Assembly (NCBI RefSeq): GCF_000424065.1
Contig: NZ_KE384127.1
Location: 63,626 to 105,966 of the forward strand
Source: Selenomonas ruminantium subsp. ruminantium ATCC 12561
Lineage (GTDB): Bacteria > Bacillota > Negativicutes > Selenomonadales > Selenomonadaceae
Direction of reading: 5' to 3'
DNA: 42,341 nt
The number at the start of each line of letters is the position of its first letter. Within the stretch, counting starts at the first letter, position 1. Below, piece after piece: positions 23,931-32,575 of the stretch. A model generated the notes under the pieces. The model was not told the DNA's origin and did not search any database. It saw only the letters and a list, made by a program, of their open reading frames with translations. Made by a program: the position numbers and the translations under genes.

Positions 23931-24716
23931 CTAAATATGCAGCTCGACTACTTCTACGCCGCTGTTTTTGATTGCGGTGAGTTTGTTTTCTTTGCTGCCA
24001 TGGCAGGTAATCAGGCAGTCCACCTGACTGAGGTCGGCGCTGTGGAAGTTGTGCTCGCGCCCGATTTTGTTGTTGGCAGCCAGTACATAGCGTTTTCCCT
24101 GGCAGCGGCGCAGCATGGTGTCGTTGATGGCGGTTTCGGGCAGTACAGAGGTGGTAATACCGCCGTCGGCGCTGATGCCGCCTACGCCGATAAAGGCTTT
24201 GTCGGCGATGATTTTGGTCAGGGTGTGCAGGGCGAATTCGCCGACCAGCGATTTACGGCGCCGGTAAATTTCGCCGCCGGTCATGATGATGTCCACCTGA
24301 GAATCATGGGGGTGATTTAGGGCAAAACCGTTATTGGTTACCACGATGACACGCTTTCCTTTTAAGTAATCCAGCATCAGCAGAGCGGTGGAACTGGAAT
24401 TGATGAAGATGGTGTCGCCGTCTTCCACCAGTTCGGCGGCGTAGCGCGCGATAAGCTGCTTTTGCTCCTTGTTCTCGGTTTCGTGGTTGTCCGTGGGGAT
24501 ATCTTCTTCCCGCAGTGATTCTTCTAATAATGTGGCACCGCCGTGGAAGCGTTCAATTAACTTTTGTTTTTCAAACATAATCAAATCCCGCCGGATGGTG
24601 GTGGGGGAAACGTCCAGCTTTTTGGCTATGGTTTCCACATCAATAGTCTTTTCTTCCCGCAGTTCCTTTAATAAAGCCTGCTGGCGTTTGAAAACGACGC
24701 TTTTGCTATTTTTCAT
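23931..24716 (-). CDS. DeoR family repressor of the ascorbate locus
   Basis: 261 residues. N-terminal helix-turn-helix (about 10-60: RQQALLKELREEKTIDVETI, LDVSPTTIRRDLIMFEKQKL) and a C-terminal sugar-phosphate-binding domain (about 80-250; DTIFINSSSTALLML, VVTNNGFAL, GGEIYRRRKSLVGEFAL, DKAFIGVGGISADGG). It is divergent from ulaG, as the UlaR repressor is from its operon in many bacteria, although UlaR of enterobacteria has its own subgroup. Start after AAGGAGG. Likely ligand L-ascorbate 6-phosphate, by analogy only. Confidence 0.88.
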   Translation of the reverse strand: MKNSKSVVFKRQQALLKELREEKTIDVETIAKKLDVSPTTIRRDLIMFEKQKLIERFHGGATLLEESLREEDIPTDNHETENKEQKQLIARYAAELVEDGDTIFINSSSTALLMLDYLKGKRVIVVTNNGFALNHPHDSQVDIIMTGGEIYRRRKSLVGEFALHTLTKIIADKAFIGVGGISADGGITTSVLPETAINDTMLRRCQGKRYVLAANNKIGREHNFHSADLSQVDCLITCHGSKENKLTAIKNSGVEVVELHI

Positions 24717-24805
24717 GGAGAAAACCTCCTTGTACCTTTATTCCTTATTATTGTGCAAATTTAGCAATATAACAATTTATTTGCTTGATTCTATTATAAA
24801 GTGAA

Positions 24806-24934
24806 AATAAGCATAAATCAAGAGCAAAAATAAACGTAAATTGAGCATTTTATGAATAAAATAGAAAAAAATAAGCATTTTAAGAAAAAATAATTCAAAA
24901 AGGGCTTGAAATAAGCATAAAAGTGTTGTATGAT
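24806..24934 (+). promoter_or_regulatory. ulaG promoter with three AATAAGCAT operator repeats
   Basis: A promoter TTGAAA (24906-24911), 17 bp, TATGAT (24929-24934) precedes ulaG. Direct repeats AATAAGCATAAA lie at 24806-24817 and 24910-24921, and AATAAGCATTTT at 24870-24881. The last copy sits between -35 and -10. They are good candidates for DeoR-protein operators, with looping between sites 64 and 40 bp apart. Confidence 0.72.
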
Positions 24935-25031
24935 ATGAACATCAAATGATTTAGACCAATAACGAACATAACAAAAAGCAAAAAGCCATAAAATGTTCGT
25001 TACGCTTATTTACATCATTAGGAGGGGCAAA

Positions 25032-26135
25032 ATGAGCAAGATTAGTGAAATGACGAGAGAATCCTGGATTAACAGCACGTTCCCGGAATGGGGCACCTGG
25101 CTGGTGGAAGACATCGAGCAGGCGGTTGTTCCGGAAGGTCAGGTTTCCATGTGGTGGCTGGGCTGCACGGGCGTTTGGTTCAAGACGCCGGGCGGTGCCA
25201 ACGTAACGGTTGACCTCTGGTGCGGCAACGGCAAGCGCACGCATGGTGATGGTAAGATGAAGGTTGGTCATCAGATGGCTAACATGTGCGGCTGCCGCAC
25301 GATGCAGCCGAACCTCCGCAACGTGCCGTTCGTCATTGACCCCTTCGCATTCAAGCATGTAGATGCAGTGCTCGCCACGCATTACCATCAGGACCATATG
25401 TCCGCTGAATGGGCAGCACACGTCATCAACAGCGGCATGACCACGACGGACGAGAACGGCAAGGAAATCCCGGTTCCCTTCATCGGCCCGGAAAAGAGCG
25501 TTGAAACCTGGGTGAAATGGGGCGTACCTCGTGAACGCTGCCAGGTGGTAAAACCGGGTGACACGATCAAGATCAAGGATATCGAAATCATCGCCCTCGA
25601 CAGCTTCGACAGAACCTGCATCGTGACCACGGACAGCACCGGCGAGGATCGAGAAGAACTCACCGGCAAGTGCCCGACGGACATGGACGAAAAAGCAGTT
25701 AACTACCTCCTCAAAACGCCGGGCGGCAACATTTACCACTCCGGTGACAGCCACTTCTCCATTTACTTTGCTAAACATGGCAAGGATTATGACATCGATG
25801 TGGCCTTCGGTTCCTTCGGTGAGAACCCGATTGGCATGCAGGACAAGATGACGTCCATCGATATCCTCCGCATGGCTGAAAACCTCCAGTGCAAGGTTGT
25901 TGTTCCTATCCATTGGGATGTATGGACGAACTTCCAGGCAGACTGTGAAGAAATCAAAGTTCTCTATGACTTCAAGAAGGATCGCAACGAATACAAGTTC
26001 CATCCCTTCTTCTGGCAGGTGGGCGGCAAGTACACTTACCCGCAGGATAAAGACAAACTTTATTTCCATCATCGCCGGGGCTTCGAGGATTGCTTCGAGC
26101 ATCCGCAGAATATCCCCTTCCGTTCCTGCCTGTAA
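25032..26135 (+). CDS. ulaG: L-ascorbate-6-phosphate lactonase
   Basis: 367 residues from ATG after TAGGAGGGG. UlaG opens the lactone ring of L-ascorbate 6-phosphate to give 3-keto-L-gulonate 6-phosphate in the cytoplasm. It is a metallo-beta-lactamase fold with the metal motif [17 protein letters not shown] (about 115-131), the later Asp/His in YHSGDSHFS, and [10 protein letters not shown] near the C-terminus. Length is close to E. coli UlaG. It leads a plus-strand operon with the ascorbate PTS genes. The codon choice is very even and typical of a strongly expressed gene. Confidence 0.95.
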   Translation: MSKISEMTRESWINSTFPEWGTWLVEDIEQAVVPEGQVSMWWLGCTGVWFKTPGGANVTVDLWCGNGKRTHGDGKMKVGHQMANMCGCRTMQPNLRNVPFVIDPFAFKHVDAVLATHYHQDHMSAEWAAHVINSGMTTTDENGKEIPVPFIGPEKSVETWVKWGVPRERCQVVKPGDTIKIKDIEIIALDSFDRTCIVTTDSTGEDREELTGKCPTDMDEKAVNYLLKTPGGNIYHSGDSHFSIYFAKHGKDYDIDVAFGSFGENPIGMQDKMTSIDILRMAENLQCKVVVPIHWDVWTNFQADCEEIKVLYDFKKDRNEYKFHPFFWQVGGKYTYPQDKDKLYFHHRRGFEDCFEHPQNIPFRSCL

Positions 26136-26162
26136 TAACCAAAACCAGAAAGGTGATCGTAA

Positions 26163-26603
26163 ATGTTCAAAGAATTTGTGGAGAAAAAACACTATTCCTT
26201 CCATGAAGGGTTCGATGATTGGCGTGATGCGGTTCGCGCAGCCTGCGCACCGCTTCTGGCTGACGGGACCATCGAGAAGGAATATCCGGAAATCATCATT
26301 GAAAAGGTGGAGGAGCTTGGCCCCTACATCGTCATTGCACCGAACATCTGCATTCCGCATGCTGAGCGCGGCCGCGGGGTAAACGATACGGCCATGTGCT
26401 TCATGAAGACGGAAAAGCCGGTAAGCTTTGACCCGAATGACCCGGACAAAGATGCCCGCATCTTCGTGGTGCTGGCAGCAACGGATGATGAAGTTCACCT
26501 CAACAATCTGATGGCCCTTTCGGAAACCTTATCCGATGAGGATATTGTGGCGAAAGTTCTGGAAGCAAAAACACCGGAAGATTTGCTGAAAATCGAAGGT
26601 TAA
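26163..26603 (+). CDS. ulaC: Ascorbate PTS component IIA
   Basis: 146 residues after AAAGGTG. IIA of the mannitol/fructose type. The phosphorylated His is in IVIAPNICIPHAERGRGVND (PHA motif). It receives phosphate from HPr and passes it to IIB (UlaB). Co-transcribed with ulaG (27-bp gap) and ulaA. Confidence 0.93.
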   Translation: MFKEFVEKKHYSFHEGFDDWRDAVRAACAPLLADGTIEKEYPEIIIEKVEELGPYIVIAPNICIPHAERGRGVNDTAMCFMKTEKPVSFDPNDPDKDARIFVVLAATDDEVHLNNLMALSETLSDEDIVAKVLEAKTPEDLLKIEG

Positions 26604-26675
26604 GAAAATGTTTTAGCAGGGAGGAGCCGGGGGCGGTTCCTCCTAAGGGGAAAAGAAAGAAGGGGAATCATTTTT

Positions 26676-28163
26676 ATGGATATGTTACTTGCTGTTTGGG
26701 AGTTTTTCCAAAACAACATCTTGACGAAACCGGCCTTCTTTATCGGTTTTATCGTCTTTGCCGGTTATGCCCTGCTCGGAAAGCATTGGTATGAATGTCT
26801 GGCAGGTTTTATCAAGGGTACTGTTGGTTACATGATTTTGAACGTAGCCAGCGGCGGCTTGGTCGGCAACTTCCGTCCGGTGCTTGCAGGGCTCAAGGAC
26901 AGATTTGAACTCTCCGCAGCCGTTATTGACCCGTACTTTGGTCAGGCAGCTGCACAGGCTTCGGTAGAAAATATCGGCCGTTCCTTCTCGATGATGATGA
27001 TGGTACTGCTGATTGCCTTCACCATGAATATCCTTTTGGTATTGTTCCGTAAATATACGAAGATTCGTACGCTCTTTATCACCGGTCACGTTATGGTACA
27101 GCAGTCTTCCACGGCTCTCTGGCTCGTGCTGTTCTGCTTCCCGGGCCTTATGGACCCGCAGGTTGTCGTTATGCTCGGTATCCTCTTGGGTACTTACTGG
27201 GCTGTTGCGTCCAACCTCACGGTTGAACCGGTAGCTAAACTGACCGAAGGCGGCGGCTTTGCAACTGGTCACCAGCAGATGTTTGGTATCTTCCTCGTAT
27301 CCAAGATTGCCAAGAAAATCGGCAACCCGAAAAATTCTTTGGAAAACCTCAAACTGCCCGGTTTCCTGTCCATCTTTAATGAAAACATGGTGGCAACGGG
27401 CGTACTCATGACCATCTTCTTCGGTACGATTATCACGATTCTCGGCCCGGACCTCATGCATCAGATTGATAAGGGCTTCGGTGCTAAGCAGAACTTCGGT
27501 TTCTACATTCTCGAAAAATCCTTGAACTTCGCCGTTTACCTCACTATCCTGCAGCTTGGTGTTCGTACATTCGTATCCGAACTCACCAATTCCTTCCAGG
27601 GTATCTCGGAAAAGCTCCTGCCGGGTTCCGTTCCTGCAGTAGACTGCGCCGCAACCTATGGTTTTGGTCATCCCAACGCAGTAACCTTCGGCTTCCTGTT
27701 CGGTGCTTTCGGCCAGTTCCTGGCTATCATGGGCCTGATTGTCTTCAACAGCCCGATTCTGATTATCTCTGGGTTCGTACCCCTGTTCTTCGATAATGCA
27801 ACCTTTGCTGTATTTGCTAACCGTCTCGGCGGTATCCGCGCTGCAGCCATCATTCCCTTCTGCTCCGGTATCATTCAGGTACTGGGCGGCGGCTTTGCTG
27901 CTTACCACTTCACCACCGGTAACTTCGGCGGCTGGCATGGCAACTTCGACTGGGATGCTGTATGGCCGTTCATCGGTGTGATTATGGAAAACTTCCAGTA
28001 CTTCGGTGTGGCAGCAGTGGTTATCTTCCTGCTGGCGATTCCGCAGATTATCTATCAGAAGAACAAAGATACTTACTTTGTCATTGCTGAGGATTTCGAT
28101 AAGTATAAAGAAATCCTGGCAAAGAAACAGGGCGTGCCTGTTGATCAGGTCGTTATTGATTAA
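26676..28163 (+). CDS. ulaA: Ascorbate PTS permease IIC
   Basis: 495 residues with about eleven membrane helices. The N-terminal FFQNNILTKPAFFIGFIVFA, VGYMILNVASGGLVGNFRPV and later FLSIFNENMVATGVLM, PAVDCAATYGFGHPNAVTFG and GFVPLFFDNATFAVFANR are typical of UlaA. It moves L-ascorbate into the cell while UlaB phosphorylates it. The start ATG lies after GAAAGAAGGGG. It is slightly longer than the enterobacterial protein, with a short cytoplasmic tail. Confidence 0.95.
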   Translation: MDMLLAVWEFFQNNILTKPAFFIGFIVFAGYALLGKHWYECLAGFIKGTVGYMILNVASGGLVGNFRPVLAGLKDRFELSAAVIDPYFGQAAAQASVENIGRSFSMMMMVLLIAFTMNILLVLFRKYTKIRTLFITGHVMVQQSSTALWLVLFCFPGLMDPQVVVMLGILLGTYWAVASNLTVEPVAKLTEGGGFATGHQQMFGIFLVSKIAKKIGNPKNSLENLKLPGFLSIFNENMVATGVLMTIFFGTIITILGPDLMHQIDKGFGAKQNFGFYILEKSLNFAVYLTILQLGVRTFVSELTNSFQGISEKLLPGSVPAVDCAATYGFGHPNAVTFGFLFGAFGQFLAIMGLIVFNSPILIISGFVPLFFDNATFAVFANRLGGIRAAAIIPFCSGIIQVLGGGFAAYHFTTGNFGGWHGNFDWDAVWPFIGVIMENFQYFGVAAVVIFLLAIPQIIYQKNKDTYFVIAEDFDKYKEILAKKQGVPVDQVVID

Positions 28164-28167
28164 ATTG

Positions 28168-28226
28168 AAATCCCATCCGGGGATTTACGCCCGCAGGCGC
28201 CCTTCCTTGGGCGCCGGGATTATCGC
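28168..28226 (+). promoter_or_regulatory. Two hairpins between ulaA and ulaB
   Basis: AAATCCC-ATCC-GGGGATTT (about 28168-28186) and GGCGCCC-TTCCTT-GGGCGCC (about 28196-28217). There is no T-run, so they may set mRNA stability or balance ulaA and ulaB output rather than stop transcription. Confidence 0.5.
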
Positions 28227-28262
28227 TATTGTTCTAGAGTTATATAAAAGGAGTGCTTGAAA

Positions 28263-28550
28263 ATGGCTAAATTGAAAGTTATCGCTGCATGTGGTTCTGG
28301 TATGGGTTCTTCCCAGATCATCAAGATGAAACTCGAAAAGGTCTTCAAGAAACTGGGCCTCGAGGCAGAAATCTATCATACGAATGTTGGCGATGCCAAA
28401 TCGCAGGCCAATAACTACGATGTAGTGTTCTGCTCCGAATCCCTCGTGGGTACATTCACCGGCACCAAGGCTAAGGTTATCGGCCTGAAGAACTTGCTGG
28501 CAGAAAAAGAAATGGAAGAAAAAATCAAAGCCAATATCGTTGACGCATAA
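28263..28550 (+). CDS. ulaB: Ascorbate PTS component IIB
   Basis: 95 residues from ATG behind AAAGGAG (an in-frame TTG 6 bp upstream is less likely). The phosphocysteine P-loop is AACGSGMGSSQIIKMK near the N-terminus. UlaB takes phosphate from UlaC and gives it to ascorbate as it passes UlaA. A strong terminator follows. Confidence 0.93.
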   Translation: MAKLKVIAACGSGMGSSQIIKMKLEKVFKKLGLEAEIYHTNVGDAKSQANNYDVVFCSESLVGTFTGTKAKVIGLKNLLAEKEMEEKIKANIVDA

Positions 28551-28578
28551 GAAACGTTTGGCCGTAAAAGATAGCCAG

Positions 28579-28616
28579 AAAAAGTCCGTTGACGAGAACG
28601 CCAACGGACTTTTTTA
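28579..28616 (+). terminator. Rho-independent terminator after ulaB
   Basis: AAAAAGTCCGTTG / CAACGGACTTTTTT with a 10-nt loop. It should separate the ulaG-C-A-B transcript from ulaE. Confidence 0.88.
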
Positions 28617-28659
28617 TCAAGTGCAGTTTGTTAGTGCGTGCTGAAATATTTTTTGTTAC

Positions 28660-28870
28660 AGCTCAGTGGGGGCGGAGGTGGTAATACTTTTCGCCGTTGC
28701 ACTAAATGGCCCACAAGTAAATGTATGGCCTTTTTAGTAACCTGCGCCGGGCAAGACCGGCGGCGCGTATGTTCAGCTCAATTTTTAGGAACTACCGTTT
28801 GTGGGCCAGTCCTCACTGCGTTCGGACAGTCGTTCCACGGCGAAAAGCATCACCACCTCCGCTCTAAGTG
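28660..28870 (-). repeat. Dispersed structured repeat, copy C (inverted)
   Basis: Outer arms GGCGGAGGTGGTAATACTTT, TCGCCG (28671-28696) and CGGCGAAAAGCATCACCACC, TCCGC (28838-28862) pair. On the minus strand it carries both conserved cores: GGAACGACTGTCCGAACGCA (near 28815-28834) and GCGCCGCCGGTCTTGCCCGG (near 28745-28766). It is less like copies A and B than they are to each other, and its outer stem is quite different in sequence. Confidence 0.65.
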
Positions 28871-28898
28871 ATGTTCGTATCAACTATCATTTTCGCGG

Positions 28899-29100
28899 TG
28901 ACAAGCAGCCAGTACATCGATGTTCCCGTTACAGGAGCAACGAGTTTGTGGCAATAGGCTGAATCGCAGCGGAGAGAATGAACTGTTCCCGCCCAAAGTT
29001 ATGCATGTATCATGTGGCTATGTTGTGATGACAAACAGCAAGTACCGCGATGTTCTTGTGACGGGAGCAACGAGTTTCGTAGCAACAGCCTAATCCGCAA
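28899..29100 (+). repeat. Direct repeat of about 75 bp, two copies
   Basis: Copy 1 at about 28899-28975 and copy 2 at about 29026-29100 share GTGACAAGCAG/ATGACAAACAG, CGATGTTC, GGAGCAACGAGTTT and GCAAT/GCAAC blocks in the same order. They form the left flank of structured repeat B. No gene. Confidence 0.6.
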
Positions 29101-29104
29101 CTTA

Positions 29105-29351
29105 GGGCGAACGGGGAGTGCTTTTTCTGTTAGGAGCGACTGCCTGAACGCAGTGAAGGCCGGCCCCTGTAGGAAGCAGCTAAGCAAATACGCTGAAAGA
29201 AGCGCCGTTGGCCTGCCCGGCGCAGGTAACTGGACAGCTATTTTTTCCGAAGAGGTCGTTTAGCGGGAAACAGAAAAAGTACTCCCCGTTCACCCCTGAC
29301 CACGTATGAACTGGATACCTTTATCACGAACTCGCCAACAAACTGCAATTT
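29105..29351 (+). repeat. Dispersed structured repeat, copy B
   Basis: Close to copy A at 1-250 over its whole length. Outer arms GGGCGAACGGGGAGTGCTTT and AAAGTACTCCCCGTTCACCC pair. Core 1 is at 29133-29166 and core 2 at 29202-29223. The 3' flank (CCACGTATGAACTGGATACC to AAACTGCAATTTA) is also conserved. It ends about 50 bp before ulaE. Confidence 0.75.
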
Positions 29352-29404
29352 AGATGTATCTGTGGGGATTTATGTCAGAAAACATAGGGAAAAGGACGAT
29401 TTTT

Positions 29405-30247
29405 ATGTGTAAATATCAGTTAGGTTTATATGAAAAAGCCATGCCGGGAACGCTTAGCTGGGTGGAAAAGCTGCAGGCGGCGAAAGAGGCTGGCTTTGAT
29501 TATGTGGAAATGAGCATTGACGAAACGGATGCGAAACTGGCTCGTCTTGATATGAGCGAAGGGGAAAGAGACAGCATTCGCGCAGCCATGCGGGCTGTGG
29601 GGGTGCCGTTCCGCTCCATCTGCTTGTCGGGGCATCGCAAGTACCCCTTGGGCTGCCCGGATATGGAGAAGCAGAAAAAGAGTCTGGCCATCATGGAAAA
29701 GGCCGTGAAACTGGCGGCGGACTTGGGGATTCGCACCATTCAGCTGGCAGGGTATGATGTGTATTATGAAGAAAGCACGGAAAAGACGCGGGCAGATTTC
29801 GTGAAGAACCTCAAAATTGCAGCCGAAATGGCCGGCAAAGAGGGGATTCAGATGGGCTTTGAAACCATGGAAACGCCGTTTATGGACAATGTGCAAAAGG
29901 CTATGGAATATGTTAAACTCGTTGATTCGCCGTATCTGGGCGTATATCCGGATTCGGGCAATATCACCAATGCGGCCCTTCTCTATGATGACGATGTGAC
30001 CGAAGATTTGAAACGCGGCAAGGGGCATATCGTGGCGGTGCATTTGAAGGAAACTGTGCCGGGCAAGTACCGCGAGATTCCTTATGGCACAGGTCATGTG
30101 GATTTTGAAACGGTTATCAAGACCAGCTGGGAATTGGGCGTGCGCCGTTATGTAGCGGAATTCTGGTACTTAGATGGACAGGACTACAAGGCAGAACTCA
30201 AGAAGGCCAGTGAATTTATGCGCAGTCGTTTGGATAAGATGAATTAA
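29405..30247 (+). CDS. ulaE: L-ribulose-5-phosphate 3-epimerase
   Basis: 280 residues, a TIM-barrel of the xylose-isomerase-like family. UlaE turns L-xylulose 5-phosphate into L-ribulose 5-phosphate. Conserved pieces: GLYEKAMPGTLSWVEKLQ, FDYVEMSIDETDAKLARL, RSICLSGHRKYPLG, IQLAGYDVYYEEST, GFETMETPFMDNV, YPDSGNITNA and VHLKETVPGKYREIPYGTGH, with metal-binding Glu, Asp, His and Glu. Start ATG after AAAAGGACG. Separated from ulaB by a terminator and about 730 bp of repeats. Confidence 0.94.
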   Translation: MCKYQLGLYEKAMPGTLSWVEKLQAAKEAGFDYVEMSIDETDAKLARLDMSEGERDSIRAAMRAVGVPFRSICLSGHRKYPLGCPDMEKQKKSLAIMEKAVKLAADLGIRTIQLAGYDVYYEESTEKTRADFVKNLKIAAEMAGKEGIQMGFETMETPFMDNVQKAMEYVKLVDSPYLGVYPDSGNITNAALLYDDDVTEDLKRGKGHIVAVHLKETVPGKYREIPYGTGHVDFETVIKTSWELGVRRYVAEFWYLDGQDYKAELKKASEFMRSRLDKMN

Positions 30248-30260
30248 GAGGTGTCATATA

Positions 30261-31307
30261 ATGAAAGCAACGAAAAAAGTTATTGGTGAACTCGAAAAAT
30301 GTTATTCTCTGGCCATGCTCCATTATCAGGGCAAGGACCATTTCCTCTGTGCTGCAGAAAAGGTCAACAACTGCTATCTCATCAGCCTTGACGGCGAGAT
30401 TGAGGAAACGGTCTGGGAAGGCCCCGGCGGGGTTATGACCATGGTGCAGGTGCCGGGCACGGACGGACAGTTCCTGGCTACGCGCAAATTCTATTCGCCG
30501 AATGACTCCAAGGAAGCATCTATTGTCGTGGTTACACCGCGCGGCAAGAACGATTGGGAAGTGCGTACCCTCGTTGACCTGCCGTTTGTTCACCGTTTTG
30601 GCATTTTGCAGGCGGGCGGCAAGAACTACATCATTGCCTGCGCGCTGAAATCCGACCATGAATACAAAGATGACTGGCGTTTCCCCGGAAAGGTGTTCGT
30701 GGCTGAACTGCCGGATGACCTCTCCGGTTACAACGACGATAATCAGCTGGAACTGACGGTGCTTAAGGATAATATGCTCAAGAATCACGGCTATTATCTG
30801 CATGAGGAAAAGGACGGCTCTACTTCGGCTGTCGTATCCTGCGATAACGGCGTGTTCCAGTTCTTCCCGCCAAAAACTGCTGGCGGTGAATGGGAAGTAA
30901 AAGAACTCACGAGCGATGCAGCCAGTGATGCCCTGCTCATGGACCTCAATGGCGACGGTGTGGAAGAACTCTGCGCTCTGGCTCCGTTCCATGGCGATAC
31001 CATAAACATCTACGAGCAGAAAGATGGCAAGTTTGAAGTGGCCTATACCTATCCGGAAAAACTGGAATTCCTGCATGCCATCTTCGGCGGGCAGGTCAAT
31101 GGGGAAAATACCTTTATCATTGGGCACCGCAAGGGTGAGCGGTATTTGCTGGCATTTACGTACAAAGATGGCAAGTATGTGGCTGACAAACTCGATGAAG
31201 GCTGCGGCGCGGCGAATGTGCTGCACTATACCCATGATGGGAAGGAAATCCTCATTGGGGCTAATCGCGAGATTAATGAGATTGCCATGTATGAGTTGAC
31301 GAAGTAA
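30261..31307 (+). CDS. Beta-propeller-like (VCBS/FG-GAP type) cytoplasmic protein, unknown
   Basis: 348 residues with no signal peptide. It has repeated blades of about 45-60 residues and a calcium-loop-like DLNGDGVEELCAL (about 236-248), as in FG-GAP/VCBS repeats. It sits 13 bp after ulaE, behind AAGAGGTG, and before ulaF, so it should serve the same pathway. It shows no resemblance to UlaD, a TIM-barrel decarboxylase. It might be a sugar-binding or lactone/mutarotase-type propeller. I do not know its function. Confidence 0.7.
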   Translation: MKATKKVIGELEKCYSLAMLHYQGKDHFLCAAEKVNNCYLISLDGEIEETVWEGPGGVMTMVQVPGTDGQFLATRKFYSPNDSKEASIVVVTPRGKNDWEVRTLVDLPFVHRFGILQAGGKNYIIACALKSDHEYKDDWRFPGKVFVAELPDDLSGYNDDNQLELTVLKDNMLKNHGYYLHEEKDGSTSAVVSCDNGVFQFFPPKTAGGEWEVKELTSDAASDALLMDLNGDGVEELCALAPFHGDTINIYEQKDGKFEVAYTYPEKLEFLHAIFGGQVNGENTFIIGHRKGERYLLAFTYKDGKYVADKLDEGCGAANVLHYTHDGKEILIGANREINEIAMYELTK

Positions 31308-31334
31308 AGCTGTTGGGTTACATCATGGCATGAA

Positions 31335-31552
31335 GGCCGCCCGCGACAGCAGGTAATATTTTCCTTCGCCATAGACAGGCTTGTCAAAAGCTGCGGAAAA
31401 CAACACCTGCCGTCACGGGCTGGTGCGTGGTGTTTGAGGTTGTGGTTTACATCTAGGTGTAAAGGACGCCCGCGACAGCAGGTAATATTTTCCTTCGCCA
31501 TAGACAGGCTTGTCAAAAGCTGCGGAAAACACCACCTGCCGTCACGGGCTGG
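31335..31552 (+). repeat. Two covarying hairpin repeats (array 3)
   Basis: Copies at 31335-31423 and 31463-31552 with the same CATAGACAGGCTTGTCAAAA core. The arms CCCGCGACAGCAGG / CCTGCCGTCACGGG pair with a few G-T or mismatched steps. TTACATC lies before both copies. Confidence 0.8.
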
Positions 31553-31584
31553 TGCGTGGTGTTTGTGATTGTAGTTTACATTAA

Positions 31585-31677
31585 AGCAGGCAGTAGAGTC
31601 AGGAAATAATACCTTTCGGCAGCGTTTGGCAAGCTTGTCTAAGCGGACGAAAGGTATTATTTCCTGACGGCTTGCCG
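31585..31677 (-). repeat. Inverted, diverged copy of the hairpin repeat
   Basis: Arms GTCAGGAAATAATACCTTTC / GAAAGGTATTATTTCCTGAC pair perfectly over 20 bp. The loop has AAGCTTGTC as in the other inverted copy at 23828. It lies before the ulaF promoter region. Confidence 0.7.
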
Positions 31678-31816
31678 AGTAGAAAATGTGTACGAGCACA
31701 AATTTTCTAAACCTATTGAAATGTCGCTTTTTGTGTTGTATGATATGTGTGTAAGTAATCCTAATGGATACCAATCGGTAATAATGTGTGCATAGCACAA
31801 TGTTGGAGGGGAAGTT

Positions 31817-32518
31817 ATGTTAGAAGAACTGAAAGAGAAAGTCTACGAAGCCAATATGCTTTTGCCGAAGCATCATCTGATTACCTTTACCTGGGGCAAT
31901 GTTTCCGGGATTGACCGGGAGAAGGGGCTGTTTGTCATTAAGCCGTCCGGGGTGGAATATGATGTGATGAAGCCGTCGGATATGGTGGTTGTGGATTTGG
32001 ACGGCAACAAGGTGGAAGGTGACCTCAATCCGTCTTCTGATACCGAAACGCATCGGATTTTCTATAAGGAATTCCCCAACATTGGCGGCGTGGTGCATAC
32101 CCATTCCCGCTGGGCAACGATTTTTGCACAGGCCGGGCAGGGGGTGCGTGCTTATGGCACGACGCAGGGCGATTATTTCTATGGGGAAATTCCCTGCACT
32201 CGCGATATGACCGAGGAAGAAATCAAGGGCGCTTATGAATACAACACCGGCGTAGTGGCAGTGGAACGCTTCAAGAAATACGGCATCAATCCGGATTATG
32301 TACCGGCTGTGCTCGTCAAGAATCATGGCCCCTTCACCTGGGGGACGGATTGCTTCAACGCAGTACACAATGCCGTGGTGCTCGAAGAAGTGGCCATGAT
32401 GGCCTTCCATACCCAGATGCTCACGCAGGACCGCGACCCCATGCCGCAGGTGCTGCTCGACAAACACTTCCTGCGTAAACATGGCCCGAATGCTTATTAT
32501 GGGCAGAAGAAAAAATAA
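31817..32518 (+). CDS. ulaF: L-ribulose-5-phosphate 4-epimerase
   Basis: 233 residues, AraD/FucA class II aldolase fold. It converts L-ribulose 5-phosphate to D-xylulose 5-phosphate, which enters the pentose phosphate pathway. Substrate loop [20 protein letters not shown] (about 30-49); zinc His pair in [12 protein letters not shown] and a further His in [10 protein letters not shown]. Start after TTGGAGGGG. It is separated from the preceding gene by 500 bp of repeats but is in the same direction. Confidence 0.94.
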   Translation: MLEELKEKVYEANMLLPKHHLITFTWGNVSGIDREKGLFVIKPSGVEYDVMKPSDMVVVDLDGNKVEGDLNPSSDTETHRIFYKEFPNIGGVVHTHSRWATIFAQAGQGVRAYGTTQGDYFYGEIPCTRDMTEEEIKGAYEYNTGVVAVERFKKYGINPDYVPAVLVKNHGPFTWGTDCFNAVHNAVVLEEVAMMAFHTQMLTQDRDPMPQVLLDKHFLRKHGPNAYYGQKKK

Positions 32519-32520
32519 AT

Positions 32521-32575
32521 AGCCGCATAAAAAAACAGCAAGCCTTTTGCATGGCTTGCTGTTTTTTATGCGGCT
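32521..32575. terminator. Strong bidirectional terminator
   Basis: AGCCGCATAAAAAACAGCAA / TTGCTGTTTTTTATGCGGCT, a nearly perfect 26-bp stem between convergent ulaF and ygiT-like genes, with A- and T-runs usable from either side. It reaches into the last codons of the latter. Confidence 0.9.

Noticed and set aside
24951-26498. 515-codon open frame on the minus strand opposite ulaG and ulaC
   Set aside because: It mirrors the strongly biased codons of ulaG/ulaC, has no ribosome site and no recognisable domain, and would overlap two certain genes completely.
26685-27938. 417-codon open frame opposite ulaA
   Set aside because: Antisense shadow of a membrane protein gene; the hydrophilic composition is what the reverse of hydrophobic codons gives.
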